Assembly: GCF_003086295.3 (NCBI RefSeq)
Contig: NC_092055.1
Span: 122,317,192-122,381,191 of the forward strand
Reading direction: 5' to 3'
DNA length: 64,000 nt
From: Arachis hypogaea
Taxonomy: Eukaryota > Streptophyta > Magnoliopsida > Fabales > Fabaceae
This document shows, one piece after another, positions 36,195 through 48,595 of this stretch (the first letter of the stretch is position 1; every line of letters starts with the position of its first letter). The translations under genes and the position numbers were made by a program. A model generated the notes under the pieces. It was not told the origin of the DNA, did not search any database, and saw nothing but the letters and a program-made list of their open reading frames with translations.

Positions 36195-37782
36195 CTACTT
36201 CTTCGGCACCTTTTTCGAATACTGAGATGGGGTGTATTTATTTGGTGGCACAGTCTATGTCCATAAATTATACGGATGACCCTGAGACATACCGGCATCC
36301 AGACCATCGCAATCATCAGAAGCACCGACATCTGGCATGCTGACACCGCCAATGTTGTACAAACAGAAACCACTCATGCCCGGAGCACTCGCTCCACCAT
36401 ACTCATACTCGTGCTGCAGGTCATCTCCTCCAAATTCCTCTTCCAGCTGCGAGTATTCATTCAAATCGAATAACTCGGTACACGGTGGTGCAGAAGGACA
36501 AGGAGGATCTACATGACCCGGAGATCGATCCATCGAGAAGTCACTAGCATTAACTGATGTGGCGCGACAACCAACAAACTTCTCAGAAGCAGCAAGCCCT
36601 TGCTGCTCTGGCTCAAATAGATAATCTGTCCTTCAGGACCTGAGACAAGCTGATGTCATAAATTCCAACCAACAGACTGAAGTAACCATCGGCTAGAATT
36701 ACCATCTGTGATATGTAGGGTTCTGCTACCTGCTGTGGTTGTGGTTCCGGTATGTATGGTTGTTGCTGATCAACTGGCCACTGCTGTTGTTGCTCATATA
36801 CCAGAAACTGTTGCTGTTGGCCATAGGTCGGCACCTGAAACTGCTGGGCATATGCCGACACCTGATACTGGTACTCATACCCTGGCATCTAGAACTGGTG
36901 TCATATGCCGGCACCTAAAAGTGGTGCTCATATGCCAGAACCTAAATAATATTAGCACCGTTAAACTAGCATTCACAGTAACAATAATAATAATTAATAA
37001 CGTAACAACACTGATAATAACCTTAATGATACCTGAAACCCTTGGTGATAGCCCAGTGCTTGATACTGGTGCTCATATCTCGGCACCTAAAACTGTTGCT
37101 CATGAGGAAGATTTTGCTGCTGAGGTCCAGCTGGTGATGATGGTTGTTCTTGTGGTTCATTCGCGTTGGCCTCTTCACCTGTAACTCTATTTGACAATCG
37201 TAGGTGATGCCCGTACTGCTGTGTGTACCACTTGTAGTACACTAAGAGAGGATGAAAGTCGACAATCTTGTTCCTTAACTGTAGTGTATTATAGTGGCCA
37301 GAACTCCACATGTTAATCCATTCATTGTTCCTGTCTCTCCAGTCATGGTTCTGTGGGTCGGTCAACCACCTGCAATGAGCATCACCAATCTGAAAAGCTG
37401 GGTCTGGTCGAATATATTGCAGCTCGAATTATTGTTTAACTCGGTCTGTTGGGTTCCACTCTATACACTTGAATGACACTAACGGGAAATTTGTGGAGCA
37501 CATAAACAAATTTATGGCGAGGTCGTCAGGAACTACCACAGCCATATACGGCCGCCATATAAACTGCACATTAGTAACCACGAGACTGATTAGTAAAATT
37601 ATTATTCTGAATAAGAAGCTTAATATAAGTTGTTAAAACCTACCTCGTTGACTCCCATGTCATCGAGTTGTCGCCTGAAGTGCGTCATAGACCTTCGCGT
37701 ATATTTTGTTAGCCGGCGCCAATGACTCCACCTAAACAAGATTAGAATGATTGTAATCAGAATGACGACGACAACGACGACG

Positions 37783-37847
<65 letters not shown>

Positions 37848-38025
37848 AATAACGATAAACAATACCGGCGCGCAAGTGGAACACGAACATCGACGAGCTC
37901 ATTGCGAGGAATAGGTGCCAAGAACGACATACACTCCCACACCCAAACAAAAAGTAGAACGAGTGGCCCATCCATCTCTTTACAGTTGTATCGTGATGCA
38001 TGCCGCAACGATATGTTTAGATGTG
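36195..38025 (-). pseudogene. PMD gene of MULE B, 5'-truncated
   Basis: From 38025 downward it gives AHLNISLRHASRYNCKEMD and WECMSFLAPIPRNELVDVRV, then an intron with a CAA repeat (about 37733-37867). WSHWRRLTKYTRRS and FRRQLDDMGVNEV follow, then WRDRNNEWINMWSSGHYN, the WYTQQYGHHLRLSNRV block, a Gln-rich repeat region, and the tail ELFDLNEYSQLEEEF to the stop at 36195. The N-terminal PMD core seen in copy A is missing because a gypsy-type fragment abuts near 38025. Several frameshifts are present. Confidence 0.82.
37777..37843 (+). repeat. CAA/CGA trinucleotide microsatellite
   Basis: Long run of ACA/CGA units in the PMD B intron. The equivalent intron of copy A holds a shorter CAA/TAA run, which is where the 13-kb MULE inserted. 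Confidence 0.85.
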
Positions 38026-39755
38026 CCATGAAGAGTGTCCATAGGCTTGAGGCTCCTCCCACCTTTGATTACCAAATCCTTGATGCAAACCCTCATTGAA
38101 ACTTTTATTTTCTATAACATATTTTGAACCAAACTCATAGCCAAAAGGGTGAGATTTCATAGTGAAAAGAGAAAGTAAAAACAAAAGCTAATAACAACAA
38201 AGAAGACAAACTCCTAAACCAAAACTAGAAAACAAACAAAAAGCAAACTATTCACAATATTTACATGTGAACAATAACCAATAACAAGTATACATTACAA
38301 TTTTTCAGCAACAGTGCCAAAAACTTGATGGGTTGAATTTATGCCGGTCTAAAATTTCTCAATAAAAAGAAGCTCTTTGTTGCAAGCATAGTCTAGACCA
38401 ACAATAGATTCTCCATCAAAGTTTAGTTTTGGTTGTCACAAGTTCAACCCATTTCAAAACAAAATAACCGGGATTAGAATCTCGGATCGTTCTTCCTAGT
38501 AATTGCAATCGAATGCTCAGTTATTGGTTATGAGATCAAGGGAGTTGATGATAAAAAGGTAATAATATAAATGACAATAAAATAAAAAAATAACTAAAGA
38601 TAACAAATACTAAAGAGGTATTCATGACAAGGATTGAGAATCAAGGTCTTCTATCCTAGTCATTAATTATAGCACAATAATTATCAAGAGTTAATCCTAT
38701 TACGTTATCCCCATATTGAGAGAAAGTCAAATAGGCCTAGTTAATTCCAATCCATAAGTAGCATCAATGGAAACAAGATTAACTAAAAACTCTATATCAC
38801 CAACATAAATTGGGTATTAATGACTCAAGATTATCAAACTTCTCTTTTCAAGCCAAGAGTGTTCAAAATCTACTCTAAAACTAAGCCAACATTTTATCAA
38901 ATACTTGATGTGCATAAAAAGAAAAGCATATTAAATTGCAATAATAATAAAATCTAAAACTACCAAATGTAAGAAAATAATAATAACAACTCAATTAAGC
39001 AACAATAAACATAGAAACATCAAATTGCATCAAAGGAATCAAAATTAACAAGAGTGTTCATAAGCTAAAAAGTGGCATAAAAGAGAAATTAACAAAAACT
39101 AAGAGAATTAAGACAATTGAACAAGGAAAAGTAAATGAAACTAGATCAAAGCAAGAATTAAAACCTAAATCTAAGAGAATTAGAACTAAATCTACCATAA
39201 TTCTAGAGAAAAAATGGAGCTTTTCTCTCTAGACCTAAAGCATGGTTCCTAAGCTATACTAATTGCTCCCTCCTTGTTCCTTCTTGAATTTGGCCTAAAA
39301 TACTTCAGAAATGAGTTAGATTTGGACTTGATGAGGTCCAGAAATTGCCAGCCACATTTTCTTTAAGTGAGTCACGTGCTTCGTGTCATGCGTACACGCG
39401 GCTCGGCGAAATCGCAGGTCACGCGTACGCGCAAGGTCACGCATACGCACAACCGGCAGATTTCCAAAACTTCATTTCTTCATGAATTCTCCACTTTTAC
39501 ATGCTTTTTCTTCATTTCTTCAATCCAATCTTTGCCCTCTAAGCCTGAAATTACTTAACAAACACATCAAGGCATCAAATGGAATTAAAGGAAATTAAAT
39601 CTAGCATTTTAAGAGTCTTAAAAGCATGTTTTTACTCTTAAGCATAATTTAGGAGAAATTCACAAAACCATGCTATTTCATTGAATAAATGTGAGATAAG
39701 TTGATAAAATTTACTAAATTCAACACAAGATAAACCCTAAAATTGGGGTTTATCA
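38026..39755 (-). mobile_element. Ty3/gypsy-type fragment: LTR, primer site and gag start
   Basis: Read on minus, an LTR-like segment starts TGATAAACCCCAATTTTAG at 39755 and runs to about 38325. TTTTTGGCACTGTTGC follows (38308-38324), a decayed form of the TTTGGCGCCGTTGCCGGGGA sequence that follows the LTR in many plant gypsy elements. Further on, a frame reads MKSHPFGYEFGSKY and FNEGLHQGFGNQRWEEPQ, which looks like a gag N-terminus, and breaks at the PMD B junction. The LTR contains a CpG-rich patch (about 39365-39460, CACGCGTACGC words). Lineage assignment is from memory. Confidence 0.65.
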
Positions 39756-40401
39756 CTCACCAAGGGTTCCATGGTTGTTGCAAGAGGTACACGATACTCT
39801 ACTCTTTATTTAACTCAAGCAAAGATTGTGAAAGATGTTATTAATGCTACTGAGATTGTTGATGGAACTGACTTATGGCATAAGATATTATGTCATATAA
39901 GTGAGAAATGCATGAATATGTTATCCAAAAGGAATCTTTTATCTGGCTACAAGGTTGCTTTACAAAAGTGCAACCATTGCTTTGCTGGGAAACAAAACAG
40001 GGTTTCTCTCAAGAGTCATCCACCTTTAAGGAAGTTGGAAATACTTGACTTAGTGCTATTCTGATGTATGTGGGCCAATGAAGACAAAAATACTTAGAGG
40101 GTCTATCTATTTTGTAACCTTTATTGATAACCATTTTAGGAAATTATGGGTTTAAACTTTGAAGGCCAAAGATCGAGTTTTGAATTGTTCAAGTAATTTC
40201 AAGCATCTGTTGAAAAAGAAACTAGGAAGAAGTTGAAATACATTCGTATTGACAATAGTGGTGAGTACTCAGGTCCATTTGATACTTATTAGAAAGAGCA
40301 TGGTATAAGACATCAGAAGACTCCTTCGAAGACTCCTCAGTTGAATGGCTTGGTTGAAAGGATGAACAGAACATTGGTTGAAAGAGTTAGGTTCTTATTG
40401 T

Positions 40402-43304
40402 TGTAACACCCTTATTACTAGAATGACACGCTTCCGGCTGCGCCACTCTGATAGCAAGGAGTATTACGACGACTTCCATATACTTAATAATACAATAGAA
40501 GCCTTTGTAAAACTGAAACCGTATAAACTATTTTTTTAAAAAAAATATAAATACTTTTGTTTGAAAATGCCTATACACACACACAAACACACACACCCAC
40601 ACACAATAACTAAGTTCCTTATACAATAACTTACAAACATAATAATCAAAACTCCTAACCCTCTTTACAAGATACAATATTAATGGTGAGGGATAAATAA
40701 ATGATAACTAAACTAATCTAACAATATTGTATAAGCAAAACGCAATTAAACTCTTTGTAAGCCTCTTCATCTGATTCCTGAAAAGATAAATCTGTAGGAG
40801 GGTGAAAACCTAACCACATGGTCTCACCACGGATTTTCAGAATTGTCATAAGAAGATATTTTAAAAAGAAAACTTTTTCCAAGCACAGTGATCATCATTG
40901 TCTTATGAATCTTTTGAAAACCAATGGTTTAACATTTCAAAATCCAAAACCATTTTTAAAAGAAATTAGTTAATTATCCAAATTCAAAACCTTTCTTTTC
41001 GTATAAGAAAATCTTAAAATGTTTCTTAGGCTGTATGAATGACCAACCTGTTCCAAGCATAGGTTCATTAAGTCTAAGCTGAACCAACTTGATTTTTCAT
41101 ACTTAACTAAACCTCAATCAGAAACCAATCACAGCCTCCCACCCATCACGCAATCAACCAATACTATCAACAATTCAGCACTAATACTCAATCTCAAAAG
41201 TACCACACTAGAACAAACACAGACAAAACAAATAAGAAAAGCATAGGTATAGATAGCAGTTATAGCAAATAGCCCAGATAGCAGTTAATAACAGTTAAGC
41301 AATTAGGCAAACCAAAACAAATTCAAACTCAAACAAAGCATACAAATGCATATGATGCATGCCTGTCCTACTGGCCGTGAGCTCACGCATTAGTTATACT
41401 GCCAGAACCCGACACATCCGGTAGCTAACACGGATACTGTCCCTCGACTGTGCATCTCCAGGAGGCATAAAATCAGGGGATTAGTACCATACCACCTTCT
41501 CTTGGAAGCATACACTAGGAAGAATAAATAGGGTGATTAGTGCCCTACCACCTTCCCCTAGGGAGGCCATGTCATACCGGTCGAGGGATTAGTGCTCTAC
41601 CACTTTGCAGACAGAGAGAAAGAATGTGAGGAAAAACGTCGGGAGATTAGTGCTCTACCACCTTCCTCACATCCCACAAGATACAATCACAAAGAATACG
41701 GGAGAATAAATTGAGGGATTAGCGCCCTACCGCCCTCCCTATATCCAACACATCACAATCACAAAGAATGCAGGGTAAAATGATCGAGGGATTAGCACCC
41801 TACCGTCTTTCCCACATCCAATTCATCAATATCATCATTGCCATTAATTATGTCTCATTCATTCTCAAATTTATTATTATTCATTCACATTCGTTTAAAT
41901 TCATAATTAAAAATCAACCCTCATCATCCTTCATTTAAATTCCATCATCATTATCACACATCACATTCCATCCATCAACAATCCTAACTCAAAACATAAT
42001 TCATCCCTTTCTAAATAAATCAAACTCAAAATGTAATCATTTTCTTAATAACTTAAAATTAAATCAAATAACCCTTAAATCCAAATCTTTTTAAATAACC
42101 ATTTCAAACGAAACCTCTAATTTTTATAAAAATTTGGGCAGCATCTCCTCTAAAATTCAGACTTTGCCACCCTTCAAGGGTCCATCTAAACATCCCTCAA
42201 ATCCTTCTCAATCATTGCCAAATCGGAAATCATTTTCAATAATCAAACCGTTTCAAATATCAAATCCTTTTCAAATTTGTTTTAAACCAAATCCCAATAT
42301 CAAATCGGATTTAATATCAAACCAAAATTTAATATTAAATATTTTCTAAAGTCAAATCATTTTAAAAATTAAACTGAATTCCGATAAATCTCTTCCAGTA
42401 ATTCAAGAAAAAACCAATTCAACAACATTAGCCAGCTATTCAGAATACTCAACGTTTTAAATCGATCAATCAATCAATCAAACAATTTCATTCATCCAAA
42501 ATAACTCAATTCAATCCATAAGACTTATGAAATCACAAAAATATACTTTTCACATTAATATTGACTTGTAACAACTCTCGAAAGTAAAATAAGTTTAAGA
42601 AAAGCGCTCCTACCTTGAATAATCGAAACCCATAAACCAAACGCGTCAAAGAAATCCTTTTCTCTCATCCCGCACTCAGCGGCAGCTGCAACCACAGCTG
42701 CACTCCACTATCCCAATAACCGCAGCAACTCTAATCGCTACATGCAACCTCAAAAATTCAACCCTATCGCAATAACGCCACAAATTTCTCAGCAACATAT
42801 AACAGAAATAGCGACTAAAAGGGTTCGGAACAAGGAATATCTTACCGGACTTATGAATAACCGAGAAAACAGAGCAGTGGCACCTTCGGTGACAATGCAG
42901 CAACTTGAAGACAGTGTACCAGCCTCTCTTTCTCGCATGCAGTAGCGCCAACATCCACCACCGCCATCTCCTCTCCTCTGATCAAACCCAAACAGCGACG
43001 GCGGCAGTTTCTGATGGGTTCGACGGCGACAGCTCGTGAAGAGGGCGACAACGACAGTGTAGACAGCAGTAGAGGTGACGTCAACCCAGCAGCAGAAGTC
43101 CCTCTTGCGTGTCCACTTTCCTGCCCTATCCGACGACGATGACGGCGACAATGGAGGCTCCCCGACAACGACAAGGCGCGGCAACTGGGCAACACTGGTT
43201 CTGACGGCAGCGCAGGTCTCCTTCCACCTCTCTTCGATCGCATTGATCCCTCTCTCCACGACGGCCATGGGCTCCCCGCGTGCGACGAATCGGCGGTGGC
43301 AAGG

Positions 43305-43344
<40 letters not shown>

Positions 43345-43810
43345 CTTTTTTTAGCTGTGTGTGTAACAAAAGGGGATGGGGTGGTGACTGCGAAGGAGAA
43401 ATTAGGGTTAGAGTTAGGTGTGTTGAGTTTTAGGGTTAGGGTTTAGGTAGTTTAGGTAATTTTAATAAAAGTAGGGGTAATAAAGTAATTGAAAACCAAT
43501 ATTAATCCAATAATAATATTTATAAAAATACTATTTAATTATCAACTTAAAATTTATTTTCAAATAAATATTCTAATTCAATAATTAGAGATACTTAAAC
43601 TAATTTCCTTTTATTCATAATATAAAGTTCAAAATCTAAATATTCAAATTAAAGTATATAAAATTCTTTTTATTTTTTTATTATTAAAACTTTTAAATCA
43701 ATAATAAAAAAGTACTCAATTAATATAAAAATTTCTAAAAATATATTCTCGAATAAATAAAATAAATCATTAAATAATTTATTATTTAATTTTCAAAAAT
43801 CTGGGGTCTT
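40402..43810. mobile_element. 3.4-kb insertion resembling a solo LTR
   Basis: The insertion splits the copia integrase between FLL and SQSGLA. It begins TGTAACACCC and ends CTGGGGTCTT. The flanks ATTGT (40397-40401) and AATGT (43811-43815) make a 4/5 target duplication. TGTAACACC...GGTCTTACA-like ends are common in legume gypsy LTRs, and no coding domain is visible, so a solo LTR is the simplest reading. Internal features are a family of GGATTAGTGCCCTACCACC repeats (41475-41815) and a CT run at 43308-43340. Confidence 0.7.
41475..41815 (+). repeat. Irregular tandem repeat, GGATTAGTGCCCTACCACC type
   Basis: Six related copies at about 41478, 41532, 41586, 41641, 41716 and 41788, spaced 54-75 bp, with diverged linkers. 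Confidence 0.8.
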
Positions 43811-45984
43811 AATGTCACAGTCTGGATTGGCAAAATTCTTTTGGGGTGAAGCTTTTAACACTGTTGTTCATGTCTTGAACCGGACACCATATGTTCCCTT
43901 GCAATTTGAAGTGCCAAAGAAGGTATATTTCTTGTGATCATTTAAGAGTCTTTGGATATAAAGTATTTGTTCAAATTTTTAAAGATGAGAGATCCAAGTT
44001 TGATGTAAAGATTAGGCAATGTATTTTTATTTGCTATGACATGGATGAGTTTAGTTATAAGTTTTATTATCCTGTTAGTAAGAAGGTGATTTGGAGTAGA
44101 GATGTTGTCTTTGTTAAAGACTAAACATTGAAGGATATTGATAATGCGGAGAAGCTAATGATTCAGCCTAGTGATGATTTTTCTGACTTGAATATTACTC
44201 TCTCTATGCCTATGGTAGAAGATGGTAGAGTTGAAACTCAAAATAATGAGCATGATACAGGTGCAAGTGAAGATGGAACAGTTGATCTGATACTTGATGA
44301 AGTTGGTGATGATGATCAAGATGAACAACCGGCTTTAAAAATTTTTGCAAATACACTCAGAAGGTGTACAAGAGAAAGGAAGACTTCGTAAAGGTATTCT
44401 CCATATGAGTTTGTTTTGTTAACTGATAGGAGAGAACCTGAATGTATGGAGAGGCTGTTGAAGAAGGAAGTAAAGCTCAATGGCTTGAAGTTATACAAGA
44501 AGAAATGAAGTCTTTGCTTGAGAATGATACCTATGAGTTGGTGAAGCTACCTAAGGGTATGGAAGTTTTGAAGAACAAATGGGTATTCAAAATCAAGAAT
44601 GAAGAACACAATTCTAAACCTCAGTATAAAGCTAGATTGGTTGTTAGAGGCTTTAACCAGAGAAAAGATGTTGATTATGAGAAAATTTTTTCTCCTATTG
44701 TGAGGATGTCATCCATTCGTACTATGCTTGGATTAGTAGCTTCTCTTGATCTGGAGATTGAGAAAATAGATATGAAAATAGCTTTTTTTCATGATGATTT
44801 GGATAACGAGATCTACATGGAACAACCGGAGGATTTTGTTGTTAAAGGAAAGGAAGGCCTTGTGTGCAAACTTAATACTAGTCTTTATGGGTTGAAGCAA
44901 GTTCCAAGACAATGGTACAAGAAGTTTGAATCCGTTATGGGTAAGCATGGTTACTGTAAGACAACTTCAGATTATTGTGTATTTGTGCAAAAGTTTTCTG
45001 ATGATGATGTTATCATTCTTTTGCTTTATGTGTATGATATTTTGATTGTGGGTAAGAATGTTTTGAGGATTAATGAGTTGAAGAAACTGTTGAACAAATT
45101 TTTTGCTATGAAAGACTTGGGTCCTGTCAAACAGATTTTGGACATGACTGTTACTCGTTATAGATATTCCAAGAAGCTTTATTTGTCACAAGAGAAGTAC
45201 ATAAAGAAGGTACTTCAAAAGTTTGGCATGAATGATGCCAAATGTGTCGCTAGTTCTTTTGCTCCTCATTTTAAGTTGAGTACCAAGCAGTGTCCAACCA
45301 CTAATGAGGAGAAACAAGTAATGGATGAAATTTCTTATGCCTCAACTGTTGGAATCTTGATGTATGCTATGGTATTGGTACTGTGAGTCGTTTTCTTTCT
45401 AATCCAGGTAAAGAACATTGGAATGCTGTTAAATAGATTATAAGATATCTCAAAGGTACAACTAACTTGAGTTTGAGTTTTGGTGGTGAGAAACCTTTGT
45501 TAGTTGGCTTTACTAATGTAAACATGGCAGGAGATATTGATTCTCGAAAGTCTACTTTAGGTTATTCGGTCAAGTTTGCAGGGGGAGTTATTTCATGGCA
45601 GTCAAGGCTACAGAAGTGTGTTGTACTTTCTACCACGGAGGCAAAGTTTATTGCAACAAATGAAGCATGTAAAAAGTTATTGTGGATGAAGAAGTTTCTT
45701 GTAGCGCTTGGTTTCAAACAAAACCGTGATGTGTTATTGTGTGATAGTCAAAGTGTTATTCATCTTACCAAGAATTCTACTTTTCGTGCAAGATCTAAAC
45801 ATATTGATGTTAGGTATCACTGGATATGGGATGTGTTAGATTCCAAGTTGTTGGAACTTGAGGATGTTCACACTGATTATAATGGTGCTGATATGATGAC
45901 AAAAGCATTGTCAAGAGATAAGCTTGAAACATGTTGTTTGATCGTCGGCATGGTGAGGGCCCCCACCTAGTCGAGAAGGGAAAG

Positions 45985-46870
45985 ATTTATTGGGTTTTTT
46001 CTCTCCTTTGTGAGGTCCAAGTCCAATTTTTTTAGGGTGTATGTTTGCACCCTTGTGTCACTACTCTAATAAGATTTTTGGGGTCTTTTTGAGAGTGAGG
46101 GAGTAGTCACAAAGTGAGAGAGAAGAGGAAAAATAGAATTTTTATTTTTATGCAAAGCAGTAAATTTTAAATAACAGTTTTTCATTCGTTCATCGTTGGA
46201 TCGACTTGAAATTTGAACTACATGTTCCTCTTATCTTGTTCTTTATGCTCGACGGTGAAGATGTTGATTGGAGATCTTCAGTGAGAGAAATTGAATTTAC
46301 AAGAGAGAAAATAGATTTTCCATTTTTATATAGAGCAGCAAATTTTGAACAGCAGTTTCTCATTTGTTCACCGTTGGATTGGTCTGAAATTTGAACTGCA
46401 GCTTCACTCATCTTGTTCTTCATTCTGGACGGTGAAAATTTTAATTGAAGGTCTGCAAAAAAGAGAAATATGCTTCAAATAACAGCTCTGTTTTTTAGAT
46501 ATTTTTCATCTTCTTGCTTCTCATTTGTAAGCTTTGGTATCTTGATATTTTGGCTGGTTATATGCATAATTTGTGTTTTGTTTAAGACTCTCTTGTACCT
46601 CATTTAACTATAATGGAGCTATTTCATTAGTCTAAACGACTCGTAATTTTTATTTCTCACATTGAAGGAGTTTTCTCCGTTCAAATCTTGATGTGTTCTT
46701 ACTACTGCTTTGCTTTATATATTTACTTGCTCATACCATATATAGTTGTTAGTGCTTTTATATTGTTCTTGTATTGAATATTTGTGTTATTTTCACTGCT
46801 AAGCTCTTTCACCTTTGTCACATTTTCATCCTTAACCAAAACGTGCTATTTGGAACCAAAACCCTTGCAA
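45985..46870 (+). repeat. Probable 3' LTR of the copia relic, with internal direct repeat
   Basis: A purine-rich tract (GAGAAGGGAAAGAT) after the RNase H end is the likely polypurine tract, so the LTR should start near 45985-45990. A diverged direct repeat lies at about 46150-46290 and 46329-46455 (period about 178 bp, sharing CCGTTGGAT, GAAATTTGAACT and GACGGTGAA words). The right boundary is a guess because no 5' LTR is in the window. Confidence 0.5.
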
Positions 46871-47839
46871 TCCTTCATTAACTTCTATTATTCTTCATCA
46901 TTAAATCGAAGAATAATGATAGTGTGGCTGACAAGTTTATTGCTGTGATGGGTGTAACAAAGGATTTGATATCAAACTAGCAGAAAAATCAGAAGAAAGT
47001 GGTGAAGCAATTTTGTAGCTTCATCTATGATTTAGAGTTTGTTCTGCAAGATGAGATTATTCCAAAGTCGTGAAATATGGTGGAATAAGCGAGTAAGAGG
47101 GTTGAAGTAATTCTTGGTCTATAATACCACATGCAGGAAATTTTGGCTTTTGATGCTTCTTCCTGTAACAAATCCAAATTTTCATCAATGCATTCCTACA
47201 ATTTTTTTTTCTTTCTCTATCACCTATTTTGAATCCATCTTTAGTTGGGGTGCGGTGAGATTGCAGTGGTGTAGTGGGATTAAGGGGTGGGGTGGTAGTG
47301 AAGATCAACAAAACTTAAAAGGTATAGAGAAAACTTAGTCAAATCTTCAGAATGGCCTTTGTTCTTGAAAGTAAGATATGATCGAGCCAAGAGAAAGGAT
47401 AAGGATCAGTAGGAAAACGTGCCTAGCTAAACTCCAAAACTTGAGCACAAAGTATGAAAGTAATCTAGAGAATTAATGTGGGATGAAGTGCTTGGCCACT
47501 AAGGGAAAATTATATTGAGAAGTGAACTTCTATTCTGTATTTTATAAAACACAAAAAATATTACTTATAGAAAAAATGCAGCACCATAACATCCATGCAT
47601 TTGGGAGAGCCAGAGGGGATGGCAGTACCGCAGTAGACATGCCAAGTGGGATCTTGTTCCGATCCAAATTGTGGTGTCAGAAAGTCAATCAACTTCATAC
47701 ACAACACAGTTAAATAACTCTCATGAACACAACTTTCTAACTACACTAATTGCAACATAAATTAAATCTTTACATTTATTCTTCAGAATCAGCTCCCATT
47801 AAATGCTACCACTTTACAAACATTAAGTATATTGACAAC
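46871..47839. other. Spacer before the SWIM-RING gene
   Basis: A short coding-like patch (46918-47070, NDSVADKFIAVMGVTKDLIS, then a stop) was not identified. The last few hundred bases should include the 3' untranslated region of the minus-strand SWIM-RING gene. Confidence 0.35.
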
Positions 47840-48595
47840 CTAGGGATGATCAGTGCAGAGAGACGAAGAAGGGGGTGGCATGACATCATCATCCTCGCTA
47901 ACATACGCGGAGAGGTTAACATACTTATCCTGTTCCGCCCTATTCCGCCACCGTGCCCTGCATATCACGCAACTCGCCGATCTCCTCCCACTGCTCCTCT
48001 TCCACCTCATAAGGCACTCTTCATGGATAGGGTTCCTGCATGTCCCACATGCCACAAGCTTCTCTTCCTTCCCCATCTCTTCCATGCACACGGGACACGT
48101 GGCACCCTCCTCCGTCTCGATCGACGACGACGATAATGACGATCCTCCTCCCTCCAAGAACACCTGCCGGAACCTCTGCTTCAGCGCGTCCCCCGCCACT
48201 GCCTCGGGGAGCGTGGGTGCCGCCATCAGGCGCTGGACCTGGCAGGGTCGGAGGGTCCTCCGCCTTAGGCAGGCGTCGTCGAGGGGCACGCCCAGGACAC
48301 GGATGAGGACGAAGAGGATGTGCTTGCATGGGGTGGTTCGGTCCGGGCACGTGCATGATGGTGTGGACGAGAGGTTCACCGTGTAGACGTTCCCGGTGGC
48401 GCCAAAGACGAAGAAGGTGGTGGTGGAGCGGTGGAGGAGGAGGAGGCGGTGCCTCAGGGCACGGACTATCCGGTCTGAGATTGGTTGGCTCGGCTTGAAC
48501 CGGGGGTGGTGGTGGTGATGATTCTGCTGCGACGAAGATGACGAGGATGACGAAGAAGAATTATTATTATCAGAATTAGAAGCAACGGATTCCAT
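47840..48595 (-). CDS. SWIM and RING zinc-finger protein, putative E3 ubiquitin ligase
   Basis: A single-exon frame of 251 residues starts MESVASNSD with a Ser run and a His run. A SWIM finger follows with C81, C83, C90 and H92 (SCTCPDRTTPCKHI). The RING-type finger has C167, C170, C183, C186, H191, C194, C209 and C212 (CPVCMEEM, ACGTCRNPIHEEC, CVIC). SWIM plus RING is the layout of ZSWIM2/MEKK1-like ubiquitin ligases, and plant members are often annotated as MAP3K1-like only because of this RING. No kinase domain is present. The start follows the longest frame and has the usual acidic/Ser-rich leader. Confidence 0.88.
   Translation of the reverse strand: MESVASNSDNNNSSSSSSSSSSQQNHHHHHPRFKPSQPISDRIVRALRHRLLLLHRSTTTFFVFGATGNVYTVNLSSTPSCTCPDRTTPCKHILFVLIRVLGVPLDDACLRRRTLRPCQVQRLMAAPTLPEAVAGDALKQRFRQVFLEGGGSSLSSSSIETEEGATCPVCMEEMGKEEKLVACGTCRNPIHEECLMRWKRSSGRRSASCVICRARWRNRAEQDKYVNLSAYVSEDDDVMPPPSSSLCTDHP

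Larger units (their letters stand above)
39758..45970 (+). pseudogene. Ty1/copia polyprotein relic, split by a 3.4-kb insertion
   Basis: Left part (39758-40401): the GAG-pre-integrase zinc region (LWHKILCHIS, KCNHCFAGKQ) and the integrase core (IDNSGEYSG, QKTPSKTPQLNGLVERMNRT) with several breaks. Right part (43811-45970): the integrase end, reverse transcriptase (KNKWVFKIK, ARLVVRGFNQ, LYGLKQVPRQWYKKF) and RNase H (TEAKFIATNEACK, LCDSQSVIHL, KHIDVRYH). The RT active site YVDD reads YVYD at 45027-45038. Frameshifts lie near 40065, 43900, 44390 and 45380. Gag and protease are absent, replaced by the gypsy fragment on the left. Confidence 0.9.

Noticed and set aside
37620..37862. Poly-Val or poly-Cys frames on minus
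   Set aside because: Translation of the CAA/CGA microsatellite in the PMD B intron.
42789..43369. Overlapping GC-rich frames in the solo-LTR-like insertion
   Set aside because: Mutually overlapping on both strands, with Arg/Ser bias and a CT run; no recognisable domain.
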